Positions 34,110 through 42,590 are shown, numbered from the stretch's first letter. The stretch: 64,000 nucleotides of DNA from Bauldia litoralis (GCF_900104485.1 NZ_FMXQ01000001.1:620001-684000), one strand, 5' to 3'. Notes: a model not told the origin generated them from the sequence alone. Numbers and translations: made by a program.

Positions 34110-34145
34110 CCATTGACAGCAAACTATCGATAATCGATCATTGGA
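34110..34145 (+). promoter_or_regulatory. Promoter with embedded palindrome, copy 1 (hydroxylase operon)
   Basis: A 36-bp element matching the reverse complement of 48331-48366 at 34 of 36 positions. It holds TTGACA (34113-34118), a 17-nt spacer and GATCAT (34136-34141) as -35 and -10. Between and over them is the palindrome ATCGATAATCGAT (34126-34138), a shape typical of FCD-GntR operators. The start site would be near 34148, about 114 nt before the first CDS. Confidence 0.75.
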
Positions 34146-34261
34146 ACTGGAACAACTCAAAGGGTCCGGACTTCAAGAGACCCGCGCCGGTTCACACCGG
34201 CAACAAATGCGGAAGCGGACCCGACAAGGGCCGCACGCGGGATGGAAACGGGAGGGGACGA

Positions 34262-35077
34262 GTGGCGCTCGATATCGTCAAGGTCGACAGCGTACGCGAA
34301 GCGGCGGCAACGATTGCCGCCAGCGGCGACGCCTATTTTCTCGCCGGCGGAACCATACTTGCCCGCGTCGCCAACACCGGCGGGTTTCCGGTCCGCACCA
34401 TGGTGCTGTCCGACGGCCTCGGCCTCGACGCGATCGCCGTTGACGGCGACACCATCGAGATCGGCGCCGCGGCAACCATGACGCGGATCGCCGCCGAACC
34501 GCGGCTCGCCTTTCTCAGGCCGGTCGCCGAATCGATTGGAGGCCCGGCCATTCGCAACATGGCGACGGTCGGCGGCAACCTGTTCGCCCGTTATCCCTAT
34601 GGCGATTTCGCCGTGGCGCTGCTGGCGCTCGACGCCGAGGTCACGATCGAGGACGCCGAGAAGACCCGGACCACCGGGCTCGACGACTTTCTCGCCAGCG
34701 CGCCGGCGGGCGGTATCGTCCGTGCGCTTCGGTTCAAGCTGCCACCGGATGGCGCCTTCCGCTTCACCAAGGTGGTGCGGAAACACCCGCATGGCGCCTC
34801 GGTCCTGTCGATCGCGGCCGTGCTGCCCGAGACTGGCGGGAAGGTGTCGAACGCGCGGGTCGCCTATGGAGCGATGTCCGAGCGTCCGATGAGGGCCAAG
34901 GCCGTCGAGGGCGCTCTGGAAGGCAGGGCTCTCGACGCCCAGACCCTTGAAAACGCATTGAAAGTCGCGACCGATGGCTGCCAGCCGCAGACCGATCCGC
35001 AGGCGACCGACTGGTACCGGATGACCGTTCTGCCGGTTCATCTCAAGCGACTGCTTTCTGGCGAAGGGAGGTTTTGA
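34262..35077 (+). CDS. Molybdenum hydroxylase FAD-binding subunit (CoxM/NdhF-like)
   Basis: A 271-residue medium subunit of the xanthine dehydrogenase/CO dehydrogenase superfamily. FAD-binding loops are YFLAGGTILARVANTGG (near 26-42) and NMATVGGNLFARYPYGD, with IEIGAAATMTRIAAEP and a C-terminal ligand domain. It passes electrons from the 2Fe-2S subunit to an acceptor. GTG start at 34262 fixed by GGGAGGGG just upstream. The stop overlaps the next ATG (TGATG, 35075-35079). First gene of the operon. Confidence 0.87.
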   Translation: MALDIVKVDSVREAAATIAASGDAYFLAGGTILARVANTGGFPVRTMVLSDGLGLDAIAVDGDTIEIGAAATMTRIAAEPRLAFLRPVAESIGGPAIRNMATVGGNLFARYPYGDFAVALLALDAEVTIEDAEKTRTTGLDDFLASAPAGGIVRALRFKLPPDGAFRFTKVVRKHPHGASVLSIAAVLPETGGKVSNARVAYGAMSERPMRAKAVEGALEGRALDAQTLENALKVATDGCQPQTDPQATDWYRMTVLPVHLKRLLSGEGRF

Positions 35078-35562
35078 TGGCCCGGGTTCCGGTTGTTTTC
35101 ACCGTCAACGGCACCGAGGCGGCCGAGTTCGTCGAGCCCGGCGCGATGCTGAGCGACGTTCTCCGCGACAAGCTGGACCTGACCGGCACCCGCGTCGGCT
35201 GCAGCCAGGGCACCTGCGGCGCCTGCACCGTCATGATCGACGGCGAGTTGATACTCTCCTGCCTGACGCCGGCCCAGCGGGTGAACGGCAAGTCGGTGGT
35301 GACCATCGAGGGCGTCGCCACCAACGGCGAACTCGATCCGATCCAGCAGGCCTTTGCCACCGGCTTCGCCACCCAGTGCGGCTTCTGCACCAGCGGCATG
35401 ATCGTCGCCGCCAAGGCGCTGCTCGACGCCAATCCCGACCCGAGCCGGGACGAGGTGGTCGACGCCATCTCCGGCAACATCTGCCGCTGCACCGGCTACG
35501 AGCCGATCATCAACGCCATCCTGTCCGCCGCCGCCGAACGGCGCGTCGCGAAATCGGCCTGA
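35077..35562 (+). CDS. Molybdenum hydroxylase 2Fe-2S subunit (CoxS/NdhS-like)
   Basis: A 161-residue small subunit with both clusters. The plant-ferredoxin-type cluster ligands are in GCSQGTCGACTV and ILSCLTP; the second cluster is in QCGFCTSGM and CRCTGYEPI. It relays electrons from the molybdenum site to FAD. ATG at 35077 with GGGAGG upstream. Length matches the family. It lies 11 bp before the first molybdopterin subunit gene. Confidence 0.93.
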   Translation: MARVPVVFTVNGTEAAEFVEPGAMLSDVLRDKLDLTGTRVGCSQGTCGACTVMIDGELILSCLTPAQRVNGKSVVTIEGVATNGELDPIQQAFATGFATQCGFCTSGMIVAAKALLDANPDPSRDEVVDAISGNICRCTGYEPIINAILSAAAERRVAKSA

Positions 35563-35573
35563 GGGAGCGGGAC

Positions 35574-36938
35574 ATGGAACACATCAGGAAAATCTTCGCC
35601 GACGAACGGTCCGACGACCACAACGCGGTCGGCGTCAGCATCGAGCGCTCCGACGGGCTCGGCCACGTCACCGGCAAGACGCAGTTTTACGCCGACCGGC
35701 ATTATCCGGGCATGCTGACGCTAAAGATGGTGCGCAGCCCGCATCACCACGCGAAGATCCTCAACGTCGATACCTCGGCGGCCGAGAAGATGCCCGGCGT
35801 CGTCAGGGTGCTGACCCATGCCGACGTGCCATCGAACATCTACACCATCCTTCGCCTGATCCAGGTCGAGCCGAATGACGAGCCGGTGCTGGCCGTCGAC
35901 AAGGTACGCTTCAAGGGCGAGGCGGTCGTCGCGGTGCTGGCCGAGTCCGAGGCGATTGCCCGGGACGCGGTCGACGCGGTCCGGATCGATTACGAGGAAC
36001 TGCCGCCGGTCTTCGACGTCGAGGAGGCGCTCAAGCCGGGCGCGCCGCTGGTCAACGAATATCACGGCAACAACTACTTCACCTACGAGGGCCACCACTG
36101 CCGCCGTGTCCGTTACGGCGATGTCGAGAAGGGCTTCGCCGCCGCCGACCACGTCGTCGAGGAGCGCTATTCGTCGGCGCCGATCGAGCATGCGCCGGTC
36201 GAGACCACCGGCTGCATCGTCGTGCCGGAAGCGAACGGGCGGCTGACCTGCTACTCCAACACCCAGGCGCTTTTCTTCACGCTCGACAATGCCGGGCTGA
36301 TCCTCAACACCCCCTTCCAGCGGCTTCGCCTGATCGGCGGCACCGTCGGCGGTGGCTTCGGCGGCAAGGTCGATGTCATCACCGAGCCGGTCGCCTTTCT
36401 CGCCGCGGACCTGACCAAGCGTCCGGTGAAATTCAGCTATAGCCGCGAGGAGGAGATGCAGGTCTCCAGCCCTCGCGCCGCCGAACGCATCTACATTAAG
36501 GACGGGGTGATGAATGACGGGCGCATCGTCGCCCGCCAGATCCGCCTCTATGTCGATGCCGGCGCCTATTCGCGCCACAGCCCCTACGGCACCACCAAGG
36601 CCGCCGCCCACATGCCGGGCCCCTACACCATCCCCAACGTCCAGGTCGACGCCCACTGCGTCTACGCCAATCGCACGCCCTCGTCGGCAATGCGCGGCTT
36701 CGGCGTCACCATCGGCGACTTTGCGCTGGAGGTGCAGATGGACAAGATCGCCCGGCTGATCGGCATGGACCCGATGGCGCTGCGGATGCTCAACGCCTAT
36801 CGCGACGGCGACGCCAAGGCCCATGGCGAAACGACCAAGGGCGCCGCGCTCGTCGAGGTCATGCAGGAGGCGGCAAAGCTCGCCGACTGGCCACTCGATG
36901 GCAAATACCTGTCGGAATCCTCGGGCAAGGGAGGCTAG
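35574..36938 (+). CDS. Molybdenum hydroxylase molybdopterin subunit, N-terminal part (NdhL-like)
   Basis: A 454-residue protein that covers the first and middle parts of a normal 750-800-residue xanthine dehydrogenase-type large subunit. GHVTGKTQFYADRHYPGML begins the a/b hammerhead domain. LIGGTVGGGFGGKVD is the molybdopterin-contact glycine run. TPSSAMRGFGVTIGDFALE is the Arg-containing active-site loop and has no Cys as in Mo/Cu CO dehydrogenase, so this is a hydroxylase. It ends at TAG near a domain boundary; the remainder is in the next gene, in another frame, 4 bp on. Confidence 0.88.
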   Translation: MEHIRKIFADERSDDHNAVGVSIERSDGLGHVTGKTQFYADRHYPGMLTLKMVRSPHHHAKILNVDTSAAEKMPGVVRVLTHADVPSNIYTILRLIQVEPNDEPVLAVDKVRFKGEAVVAVLAESEAIARDAVDAVRIDYEELPPVFDVEEALKPGAPLVNEYHGNNYFTYEGHHCRRVRYGDVEKGFAAADHVVEERYSSAPIEHAPVETTGCIVVPEANGRLTCYSNTQALFFTLDNAGLILNTPFQRLRLIGGTVGGGFGGKVDVITEPVAFLAADLTKRPVKFSYSREEEMQVSSPRAAERIYIKDGVMNDGRIVARQIRLYVDAGAYSRHSPYGTTKAAAHMPGPYTIPNVQVDAHCVYANRTPSSAMRGFGVTIGDFALEVQMDKIARLIGMDPMALRMLNAYRDGDAKAHGETTKGAALVEVMQEAAKLADWPLDGKYLSESSGKGG

Positions 36939-36942
36939 GCCA

Positions 36943-37962
36943 ATGGCCAGGAAGCGCGGGCGCGGTCTTTCCGCCGTCAACTATCCGACCGGCATGAACC
37001 TTGGCGGCGATCCCAGCCAGGCGCTGGTCCATGCCACCACCACCGGCACCTTCGTCGTCACCCTGTCCAGCGTCGATCTCGGCCAGGGGCTGAAGACGGT
37101 GATGACCCAGATCTGCGCCGAGACGATCGGCGTGCCACCCGACATGGTGCTGATCGACACCGCCGACACCGACACCGGCCCGCATTGCATGGGCACCTTC
37201 GCCAGTCGCGGCACCCACCGCATCGGCAACGCCATCGTCATGGCGGCCAACGAGGCCCGCGCCGTGCTGATGGAAGTCGCCGCCGACGAACTGGAGGTCA
37301 ACGCCACCGACCTCGAGGCCGACGGCAAGGGCGCCATCCACGTCAAGGGTGCGCCGACCAAGTCGATTTCGGTGATCGAGACGGCGCTCGCCGCGCATTT
37401 CAAGCACGGCAAGACCATCTCCGGCCGTGGCATGTTCATGGCCGAGCGCTCCTTTCCCGAGCCCGAGACCGGCAAGATGCGGCCGGCGACCTGCTATGCC
37501 CATGCCTGCACGATCGCCGAGGTCGAAGTCGATACCGAGACCGGCGAGGTCGAGGTGCTGTCGCTGAAGAGCGCTTACGAGGTCGGCCGCGCGCTCAACC
37601 CGAAGATGGTCGAGCAGCAGATCATCGGCGGCGCCTGGATGGGCATCAGCCACGCCCTCTACGAGACCACCGAGCCCTATTATCCCGACCGCGCCCACGG
37701 GCCGGTCGACTTCAACGAATACCTGATGCCTGGCCCCGGCGACCTGCCGGAATTCGGCGGCGTCATCCTCGAACGGCCGGCGAGCGACGGCCCCTACGGC
37801 GCCAAGGGCGTCGGCGAGATGACCGCCAATTCGCCGATCCCGGCCATCGCCAATGCGATCTTCGATGCGGTCGGCGTGCGCGTCGATTCGCTGCCCATCA
37901 CCCCGGAAAAGGTGCTTCGCGGCATCCTCGCCAACGAAGGCGCCCTCGAACCCGCTGAATGA
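36943..37962 (+). CDS. Molybdenum hydroxylase molybdopterin subunit, C-terminal part (NdhM-like)
   Basis: A 339-residue protein equal to the last domain of the large subunit. It starts MARKRGRGLSAVNYPTGMNLGGDPSQA, then VDLGQGLKTVMTQICAETIG and ASRGTHRIGNAIVM. The catalytic Glu is in GAKGVGEMTANSPIPAIANAI. Own ATG at 36943 with GGGAGG upstream, so it is translated separately. The 454 + 339 split in the order FAD, FeS, large, medium is the arrangement of clostridial nicotinate dehydrogenase (NdhF, S, L, M). The substrate here is not shown by that alone. Confidence 0.88.
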   Translation: MARKRGRGLSAVNYPTGMNLGGDPSQALVHATTTGTFVVTLSSVDLGQGLKTVMTQICAETIGVPPDMVLIDTADTDTGPHCMGTFASRGTHRIGNAIVMAANEARAVLMEVAADELEVNATDLEADGKGAIHVKGAPTKSISVIETALAAHFKHGKTISGRGMFMAERSFPEPETGKMRPATCYAHACTIAEVEVDTETGEVEVLSLKSAYEVGRALNPKMVEQQIIGGAWMGISHALYETTEPYYPDRAHGPVDFNEYLMPGPGDLPEFGGVILERPASDGPYGAKGVGEMTANSPIPAIANAIFDAVGVRVDSLPITPEKVLRGILANEGALEPAE

Positions 37963-37973
37963 AAGGACTGAGA

Positions 37974-38285
37974 ATGCTGAAAGTGATGTCGCTGATGAAG
38001 CGCAAGGAAGGCATGAGCTACGACGAGTTCCGCAACTGGGCGCTCAACGAACATCCGCCTCTGGCCGAGAAGCTGCCGGGCCTGCGCGGCTACCGGATGA
38101 ACGTGCCGGTCGCCGAGAACCCGGATTCGCCCTATGACGCGATCAGCGAGATGTGGTTCGACGACGAAGCCGGCCGCCTCGCCGCCTTCGGTACGGACGC
38201 GGGCAAGGCCGCCGGCGCCGACGCCGCCGGCCACGCCTCAAGCCGCTTCCACTTCATGGCCGAAGAAAAGGTCGTGATCGGCTAG
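37974..38285 (+). CDS. EthD-like ferredoxin-fold small protein
   Basis: A 103-residue dimeric alpha/beta barrel protein of the EthD type: MLKVMSLMKRKEGMSYDEFRNWALNEHPPLAEKLPGLRGYRMN and a C-terminal strand with FHFMAEEKVVIG. Such proteins sit beside oxidative catabolic enzymes and may act on small-molecule intermediates. The ATG at 37974 with AAAGGA 6 nt upstream is preferred to one at 37959 that overlaps the preceding stop region. It lies between the hydroxylase genes and the maturation genes. Confidence 0.8.
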   Translation: MLKVMSLMKRKEGMSYDEFRNWALNEHPPLAEKLPGLRGYRMNVPVAENPDSPYDAISEMWFDDEAGRLAAFGTDAGKAAGADAAGHASSRFHFMAEEKVVIG

Positions 38286-38298
38286 CATCCGGCCAACC

Positions 38299-39183
38299 AT
38301 GACCCCGCCCTTTCCCTCGCCGGAGGCTTTGGCCGAAGCGCTGGCTCGCGCCGACTACCTGGCCGACGAGGGACTGGCGGTGGCCGGCTTTCTCTCGCTC
38401 GCCCTTGGCAAGCCGCTGCTTGTCGAGGGCGTGCCGGGGGTCGGCAAGACCGAGGCGGCGAAGGCCCTCGCCCGTGCCCTCGGCCGGGACCTCATCCGCC
38501 TCCAGTGCTATGAGGGGATCGATGCCGGCCAGGCGCTTTACGAGTGGAACTACGCCCGCCAGCTTCTCGCCATCCGCCAGGCCGAAGTCTCCGGCGCGGC
38601 GACCGACCTTTACGCCCAGGATTTCCTGATCGAGCGGCCGCTGCTCAAGGCGCTTCGCCGCCCCGAACGCACGGTACTGCTGATCGACGAGATCGACCGG
38701 GCGGACGATGAGTTCGAAGCCTTCCTGCTCGAATTCCTCGCCGACTACGAGATCACCATTCCCGAGATCGGCACCATCGCGGCGGCGAGCCCGCCGGTCG
38801 TTGTGCTGACCTCGAACCGGACGCGCGACCTCAACGAGGCGCTGCGCCGTCGCTGCACCTATCACTGGATCCCCTATCCCGACCCTGCCCGCGAGGCGGA
38901 GATCATCATGCTGCGGGCCGGCGACGTCGCCGAGGCGACCGCCCGCGCCGTTGTCGCCGCGGTCAACGGCCTGCGCAGCCTGCCGCTGGTCAAGGCGCCC
39001 GGCATTGCCGAGGCAGTCGACTGGGCCCGCGCCGCCGCCGTCCTCGACGACGGGCGCGGCGACTGGCCGACGGCGCTGAAGCGTTCGATCGGCCAGGTGC
39101 TCAAGGACGAGGAGGATCTGGCCGCGGTCGAGGGCAGGCTCGACGAGCTGATCGGAGCCGGCGGCACGAGGGACGTGGGATGA
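38299..39183 (+). CDS. MoxR-type AAA+ ATPase (CoxD-like hydroxylase maturation factor)
   Basis: A 294-residue AAA+ ATPase. Walker A is GVPGVGKTE (44-52), Walker B is VLLIDEID (near 130), sensor VVVLTSNRTRDLNEALRRRC and arginine finger region follow. In the cox operon CoxD, a MoxR-type ATPase, works with the VWA protein CoxE to complete the molybdenum site of CO dehydrogenase. The same pair here next to a hydroxylase with no copper-type loop points to a general role in inserting or sulfurating the cofactor. Confidence 0.87.
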   Translation: MTPPFPSPEALAEALARADYLADEGLAVAGFLSLALGKPLLVEGVPGVGKTEAAKALARALGRDLIRLQCYEGIDAGQALYEWNYARQLLAIRQAEVSGAATDLYAQDFLIERPLLKALRRPERTVLLIDEIDRADDEFEAFLLEFLADYEITIPEIGTIAAASPPVVVLTSNRTRDLNEALRRRCTYHWIPYPDPAREAEIIMLRAGDVAEATARAVVAAVNGLRSLPLVKAPGIAEAVDWARAAAVLDDGRGDWPTALKRSIGQVLKDEEDLAAVEGRLDELIGAGGTRDVG

Positions 39184-39189
39184 ACCGGG

Positions 39190-39344
39190 GTGCGTCCTTC
39201 GAGGCCCCGGCGTTGCTGGGGCACCTCAGGATGGCAACGTTGGGTGCAGGGCATCCGGTTCAATGCCACGAGCATCCCCATGCCGGGTAACCAGCCCCGC
39301 CATGCTGAGGTGCGCGGGCGAAGCGCGGGCCTCGAAGCACGCAC
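39190..39344. repeat. Inverted pair of REP-like palindromic repeats
   Basis: Two arms of about 44 bp, 39190-39234 and 39301-39344, are imperfect inverted copies (both read GTGCGT-CTTCGAGGCCC, then GCACCTCAG-ATG, on opposite strands) separated by 66 bp. Each arm can fold on itself (GAGG...CCTC ends). Elements of this look (CCTTCGAGGC...CACCTCAGGATG) are scattered between genes of many Hyphomicrobiales. Here the pair sits at the junction between the CoxD-like and CoxE-like genes and is read through by the latter's frame. Confidence 0.8.
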
Positions 39345-40581
39345 ATCCCTCCCCCGCGGCGCCCGCCCGTTCCACGACTTCGCCACCCTGCTCCGCGCCG
39401 AGGGCTTCCCCATCGCCACGGACCAGACCATCGCCTTCCTCGAAGGCATCGCGCTGCTCGGCCCGCGCACGATGCGCGACATCTACTGGGCGGCGTGGTC
39501 GACACTGGCCCCGCCGCCGAACCGCGCTGGCGAATTCGACGCGCTGTTCCATGCCTTCTTCCACGACGAGGCGGAGCTAGGCACGCGCGCCGAAAGCATG
39601 CCGGAGGAAGATGCCCCGGCGCGCGAATCCGCCGCGGCCGATCTCGATCCGGCGATTGCCGAGCGCGCCAACGAATCCGGCCAGGCGGCGAGCGAGACCG
39701 AGGCCCTGTCGGTCAAGGCGTTCGAGGCGATGACCGGCGACGCCCGGCTCGCCTTGATGCAGCGACGGCTTCAGGCCCGCGCGCCGCAGCGGCGCGGTTA
39801 TCGCCGGGCGCCCTGTCGCCGTGGCGATCGTCTCGACCTGCGCCGCAGCCTGTCGGCCATGGTCCATCACGATCCCGGCGCGATCCGCCCGGTCTGGACC
39901 CGGCGCGCCGACCGCTTCCGCCGCGTGCTTCTCCTGATCGACATTTCCGGCTCGATGAAGCGCGAGACCGACGACTACCTGCGCTTCGCCCACGCGTTGA
40001 CCCGGGCGCTGCCCGCCGTCGAGACCTTTTCTTTCGGCACCCGGCTGACCCGCCTGACGCTGTCACTCCGCCACAAGGATATCGACCGGGCGCTCGCCGA
40101 AATCGCGCCCTCCGTCGCCGATTGGCAGGGCGGCACGCGGATCGGCGACAGCCTTGCGGCCTTCCTGGCGATTCCCCGTTTCGCCCGCGCCTCGCGCGGC
40201 GCCCTGGTCGTCGTCCTGTCGGACGGGCTGGAGCGGGGCGACCCCGACCAGATGGTGGATGCCGTCCGACGGCTGGCGGCGCGCTCGTGGCGGTTGGCCT
40301 GGCTGACGCCGCTTGCCGCCGATCCGGACTTCAGCCCGGAAACGGCGGCACTGAAGGCGATCCTGGGCGTCGTCGACCATCTCGGCATCGGCGCCGGCAT
40401 CGAATCCCTATGCGACTTTATCGAAGGAAGCGCCCGGCTCGGAGCAACGGCGCCGGCGCCCGGACGCAGTGGAGGCCATCATGGACACCCCGATCATCGA
40501 CGCCCATCACCACATCTGGCGACAGGCCGACCTGCCATGGCTGGTCGGACCGATGCTGCCGCGAATCTTCGGCCCCTATGA
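39190..40581 (+). CDS. VWA-domain protein (CoxE-like hydroxylase maturation factor)
   Basis: A VWA protein of the CoxE family. The conserved part begins near GARPFHDFATLLRAEGFPIATDQT (about 39358). The MIDAS motif is LLIDISGSMKRET, then WQGGTRIGDSLAAFL and LVVVLSDGLERGDPD. The first 50 residues are encoded by the inverted repeat and are probably not ancestral. Starts at GTG 39190, ATG 39280 or GTG 39310 are all possible and none has a good ribosome site. An ATG at 39180 overlapping the CoxD-like stop (ATGA) is in another frame and stops at 39290. The 3' end overlaps the amidohydrolase gene by 101 bp. Confidence 0.75.
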   Translation: MRPSRPRRCWGTSGWQRWVQGIRFNATSIPMPGNQPRHAEVRGRSAGLEARTSLPRGARPFHDFATLLRAEGFPIATDQTIAFLEGIALLGPRTMRDIYWAAWSTLAPPPNRAGEFDALFHAFFHDEAELGTRAESMPEEDAPARESAAADLDPAIAERANESGQAASETEALSVKAFEAMTGDARLALMQRRLQARAPQRRGYRRAPCRRGDRLDLRRSLSAMVHHDPGAIRPVWTRRADRFRRVLLLIDISGSMKRETDDYLRFAHALTRALPAVETFSFGTRLTRLTLSLRHKDIDRALAEIAPSVADWQGGTRIGDSLAAFLAIPRFARASRGALVVVLSDGLERGDPDQMVDAVRRLAARSWRLAWLTPLAADPDFSPETAALKAILGVVDHLGIGAGIESLCDFIEGSARLGATAPAPGRSGGHHGHPDHRRPSPHLATGRPAMAGRTDAAANLRPL

Positions 40582-41368
40582 GCCGATCCGCCGCGACTAC
40601 AGCATCGACGAATACCTCGCCGACATAGCCGGCGCCGGCATTGTCAAATCGGTCTACGTCCAGGCCAACTGGGCGCCAGCCCAGGCCGAGGACGAGGTCG
40701 CCTGGGTCCAGGGCGTCGCCGACGCCAGCGGCTGGCCGCACGGGATCGTCGGCTACGCCGACCTGATGGCCGACGACGTCCGCCCGGCGCTCGACCGCCT
40801 GATGCGCTACCCGCTGCTCCGCGGCATCCGGATGCAGCTCCACTGGCACGACAACGAAATGTACCGCTTCGCCAGGCAGCCCGATCTCGCCGACGACAAG
40901 ACCTTCCGGCGCAACTTCGCGGCCTTCGCCGAGACCGGCCTGAGCTTCGATTTGCAGGTCTTCGCCGGCCAGATGGACGGCGCGGCCCGGCTTGCCGCGG
41001 ACTTCCCGAACACGACCTTCATCCTCCAGCATGCCGGCATGCTGGAGGACCTCACCGACGAGGGGCGGGTCGCATGGCGGGCCGGGATGGTGAAGCTCGC
41101 CGCCCAGCCGAACGTCGTGTCGAAGCTCTCGGGCCTCGGGACGTTCATCCACGACAACGACAGCGACCACATCGCAACGGTGGTCAAGCAGACCGTCGAC
41201 CTGTTCGGCGCCGATCGCTGCCTCTTCGGCTCCAACTTCCCGATCGAGAAGCTGTGGACCGACTACGGCTCGCTGGTCGCCGCGCACCGCGAGGCGATCG
41301 CCGGCTATTCGGCGGAGGAGCAGAAGGCGATCCTCCACGACACGGCTGCACGGGTCTATCGGCTCTGA
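40481..41368 (+). CDS. Amidohydrolase family protein (lactonase-like, PF04909)
   Basis: A 295-residue metal-dependent hydrolase starting MDTPIIDAHHHIW (HxH metal ligands). Other family parts: SVYVQANWAPAQAEDEVAWVQ, GIRMQLHWHDNEMYRF, FILQHAGMLEDL (His), KLSGLGTFIH and CLFGSNFPIEKLW (Asn in place of the usual Asp near the end). Relatives hydrolyse lactones of sugar acids or pyrones. ATG with GGAGG 7 nt upstream. In this operon it could open a lactone formed by oxidation, which is inference. Confidence 0.85.
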   Translation: MDTPIIDAHHHIWRQADLPWLVGPMLPRIFGPYEPIRRDYSIDEYLADIAGAGIVKSVYVQANWAPAQAEDEVAWVQGVADASGWPHGIVGYADLMADDVRPALDRLMRYPLLRGIRMQLHWHDNEMYRFARQPDLADDKTFRRNFAAFAETGLSFDLQVFAGQMDGAARLAADFPNTTFILQHAGMLEDLTDEGRVAWRAGMVKLAAQPNVVSKLSGLGTFIHDNDSDHIATVVKQTVDLFGADRCLFGSNFPIEKLWTDYGSLVAAHREAIAGYSAEEQKAILHDTAARVYRL

Positions 41369-41584
41369 TAGACCGGGGCCGCCAACGGGGCTTGCCCGCC
41401 GGGATTGTGGCGGGCCGCCCGGTTCCCTCCCCCGCGATCCGCCGGTATGATGGCGGACTTCTGCCGCACAAGTCGCCTGCCACGCGCGGGCGACACAAAT
41501 CACTTTTGCCGAAGCCATCCCCAAGCGCCTGACGCCCGCCTTTGCCCGTCCGCGCCGCTTGTTCCAGATCACGGAGAGACGCGC
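41369..41584. other. Gap between amidohydrolase and aldo/keto reductase
   Basis: 216 bp with no gene. It holds a hairpin with a perfect 7-bp stem (GCCCGCC 41394-41400 with GGCGGGC 41409-41415) inside a looser outer pairing ACCGGG/CCCGGT. No T-tract follows. It may cause partial termination or stabilise the upstream message. The reductase may have its own promoter here. Confidence 0.4.
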
Positions 41585-42571
41585 ATGACGTATGTCCCCG
41601 ACGCCGACCGGTACGACCGCATGTCCTATCGCCGCAGCGGCCGGAGCGGCCTCGACCTGCCGGCGATTTCCCTCGGCCTCTGGCAGAATTTCGGCGGTGT
41701 CGACACCTACGAGGTCGGCCGCGCAATGCTGCGCCGGGCCTTCGATCGTGGCGTCACGCATTTTGACCTGGCCAACAATTACGGGCCGCCGCCCGGCTCG
41801 GCCGAAGAGCATTTCGGCAACATCCTTGCCGCCGATTTTTCCCCGCATCGCGACGAGTTGATCATCTCGACCAAGGCCGGCTGGCCGATGTGGCCGGGTC
41901 CCTACGGCGACCGCGGCTCGCGCAAATACCTCGTCGCCAGTCTCGACCAGAGCCTGAAGCGGATGGGGCTCGACTATGTCGACATCTTCTATCACCACCG
42001 CCCCGACCCCGAGACACCGCTCGAGGAGACCATGGGCGCCCTCGACCACATCGTCCGCCAGGGCAAGGCGCTTTATGTCGGGATCTCGCAATACAAGCCC
42101 GAGGTGACGCGCAAGGCGGCGGAGATCCTCGCCGCCATGGGAACGCCGCTACTGATCCACCAGCCGAAATACAACATGCTCGACCGCTGGGTCGAGGACG
42201 GGCTGCTCGACACCCTTGGCGACCTCGGCGTCGGCTGCATTCCCTTCTCGCCGCTGGCGCAGGGGCTGCTCACCAACAAGTATCTGGGCGGCGTGCCGGA
42301 GGATTCGCGCGCGGCGCGCAACCACACCTTGCGGGCCGAAGGCGTGACGCCCGCGTTGCTGAAGACGCTCAACGCGCTTGCCGCTATCGCCGACCGGCGC
42401 GGCCAGACGCTGGCCCAGCTCGCCCTGACCTGGCTGCTCCGCGATGACAGGGTGACCTCGGCGCTGATCGGCGCCCGCACGGTCGAACAGCTTGACGACT
42501 CGCTCGACGCCCTGAAGGCCGGACCGTTGTCAGGCGAGGAGATCGGCGAGATCGATCTTCTGCTGGGCTAG
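41585..42571 (+). CDS. Aldo/keto reductase (YghZ/L-glyceraldehyde 3-phosphate reductase-like)
   Basis: A 328-residue (alpha/beta)8 NADPH reductase: MSYRRSGRSGLDLPAISLGLW, catalytic Asp/Tyr in HFDLANNYGPPPGSAE, Lys in ISTKAGWPM, His in DIFYHHRPDP and NADPH-binding SALIGARTVEQLDD. The WPMWPGPYGDRGSRKYL loop is the YghZ/GPR subgroup signature. ATG at 41585. It converges on the ABC transporter operon. Confidence 0.9.
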   Translation: MTYVPDADRYDRMSYRRSGRSGLDLPAISLGLWQNFGGVDTYEVGRAMLRRAFDRGVTHFDLANNYGPPPGSAEEHFGNILAADFSPHRDELIISTKAGWPMWPGPYGDRGSRKYLVASLDQSLKRMGLDYVDIFYHHRPDPETPLEETMGALDHIVRQGKALYVGISQYKPEVTRKAAEILAAMGTPLLIHQPKYNMLDRWVEDGLLDTLGDLGVGCIPFSPLAQGLLTNKYLGGVPEDSRAARNHTLRAEGVTPALLKTLNALAAIADRRGQTLAQLALTWLLRDDRVTSALIGARTVEQLDDSLDALKAGPLSGEEIGEIDLLLG

Positions 42572-42590
42572 TCGTCGCCCGCGGCTAGGC

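Noticed and set aside
36930-36950. Possible frameshift pseudogene in the molybdopterin subunit
   Set aside because: The second part has its own ATG and GGGAGG, the break is at a domain edge, and a natural split at this place is known in nicotinate dehydrogenase.
35574-37962. CO dehydrogenase (coxL)
   Set aside because: The active-site loop lacks the Cys that binds copper in form I CO dehydrogenase, and the subunit is split.
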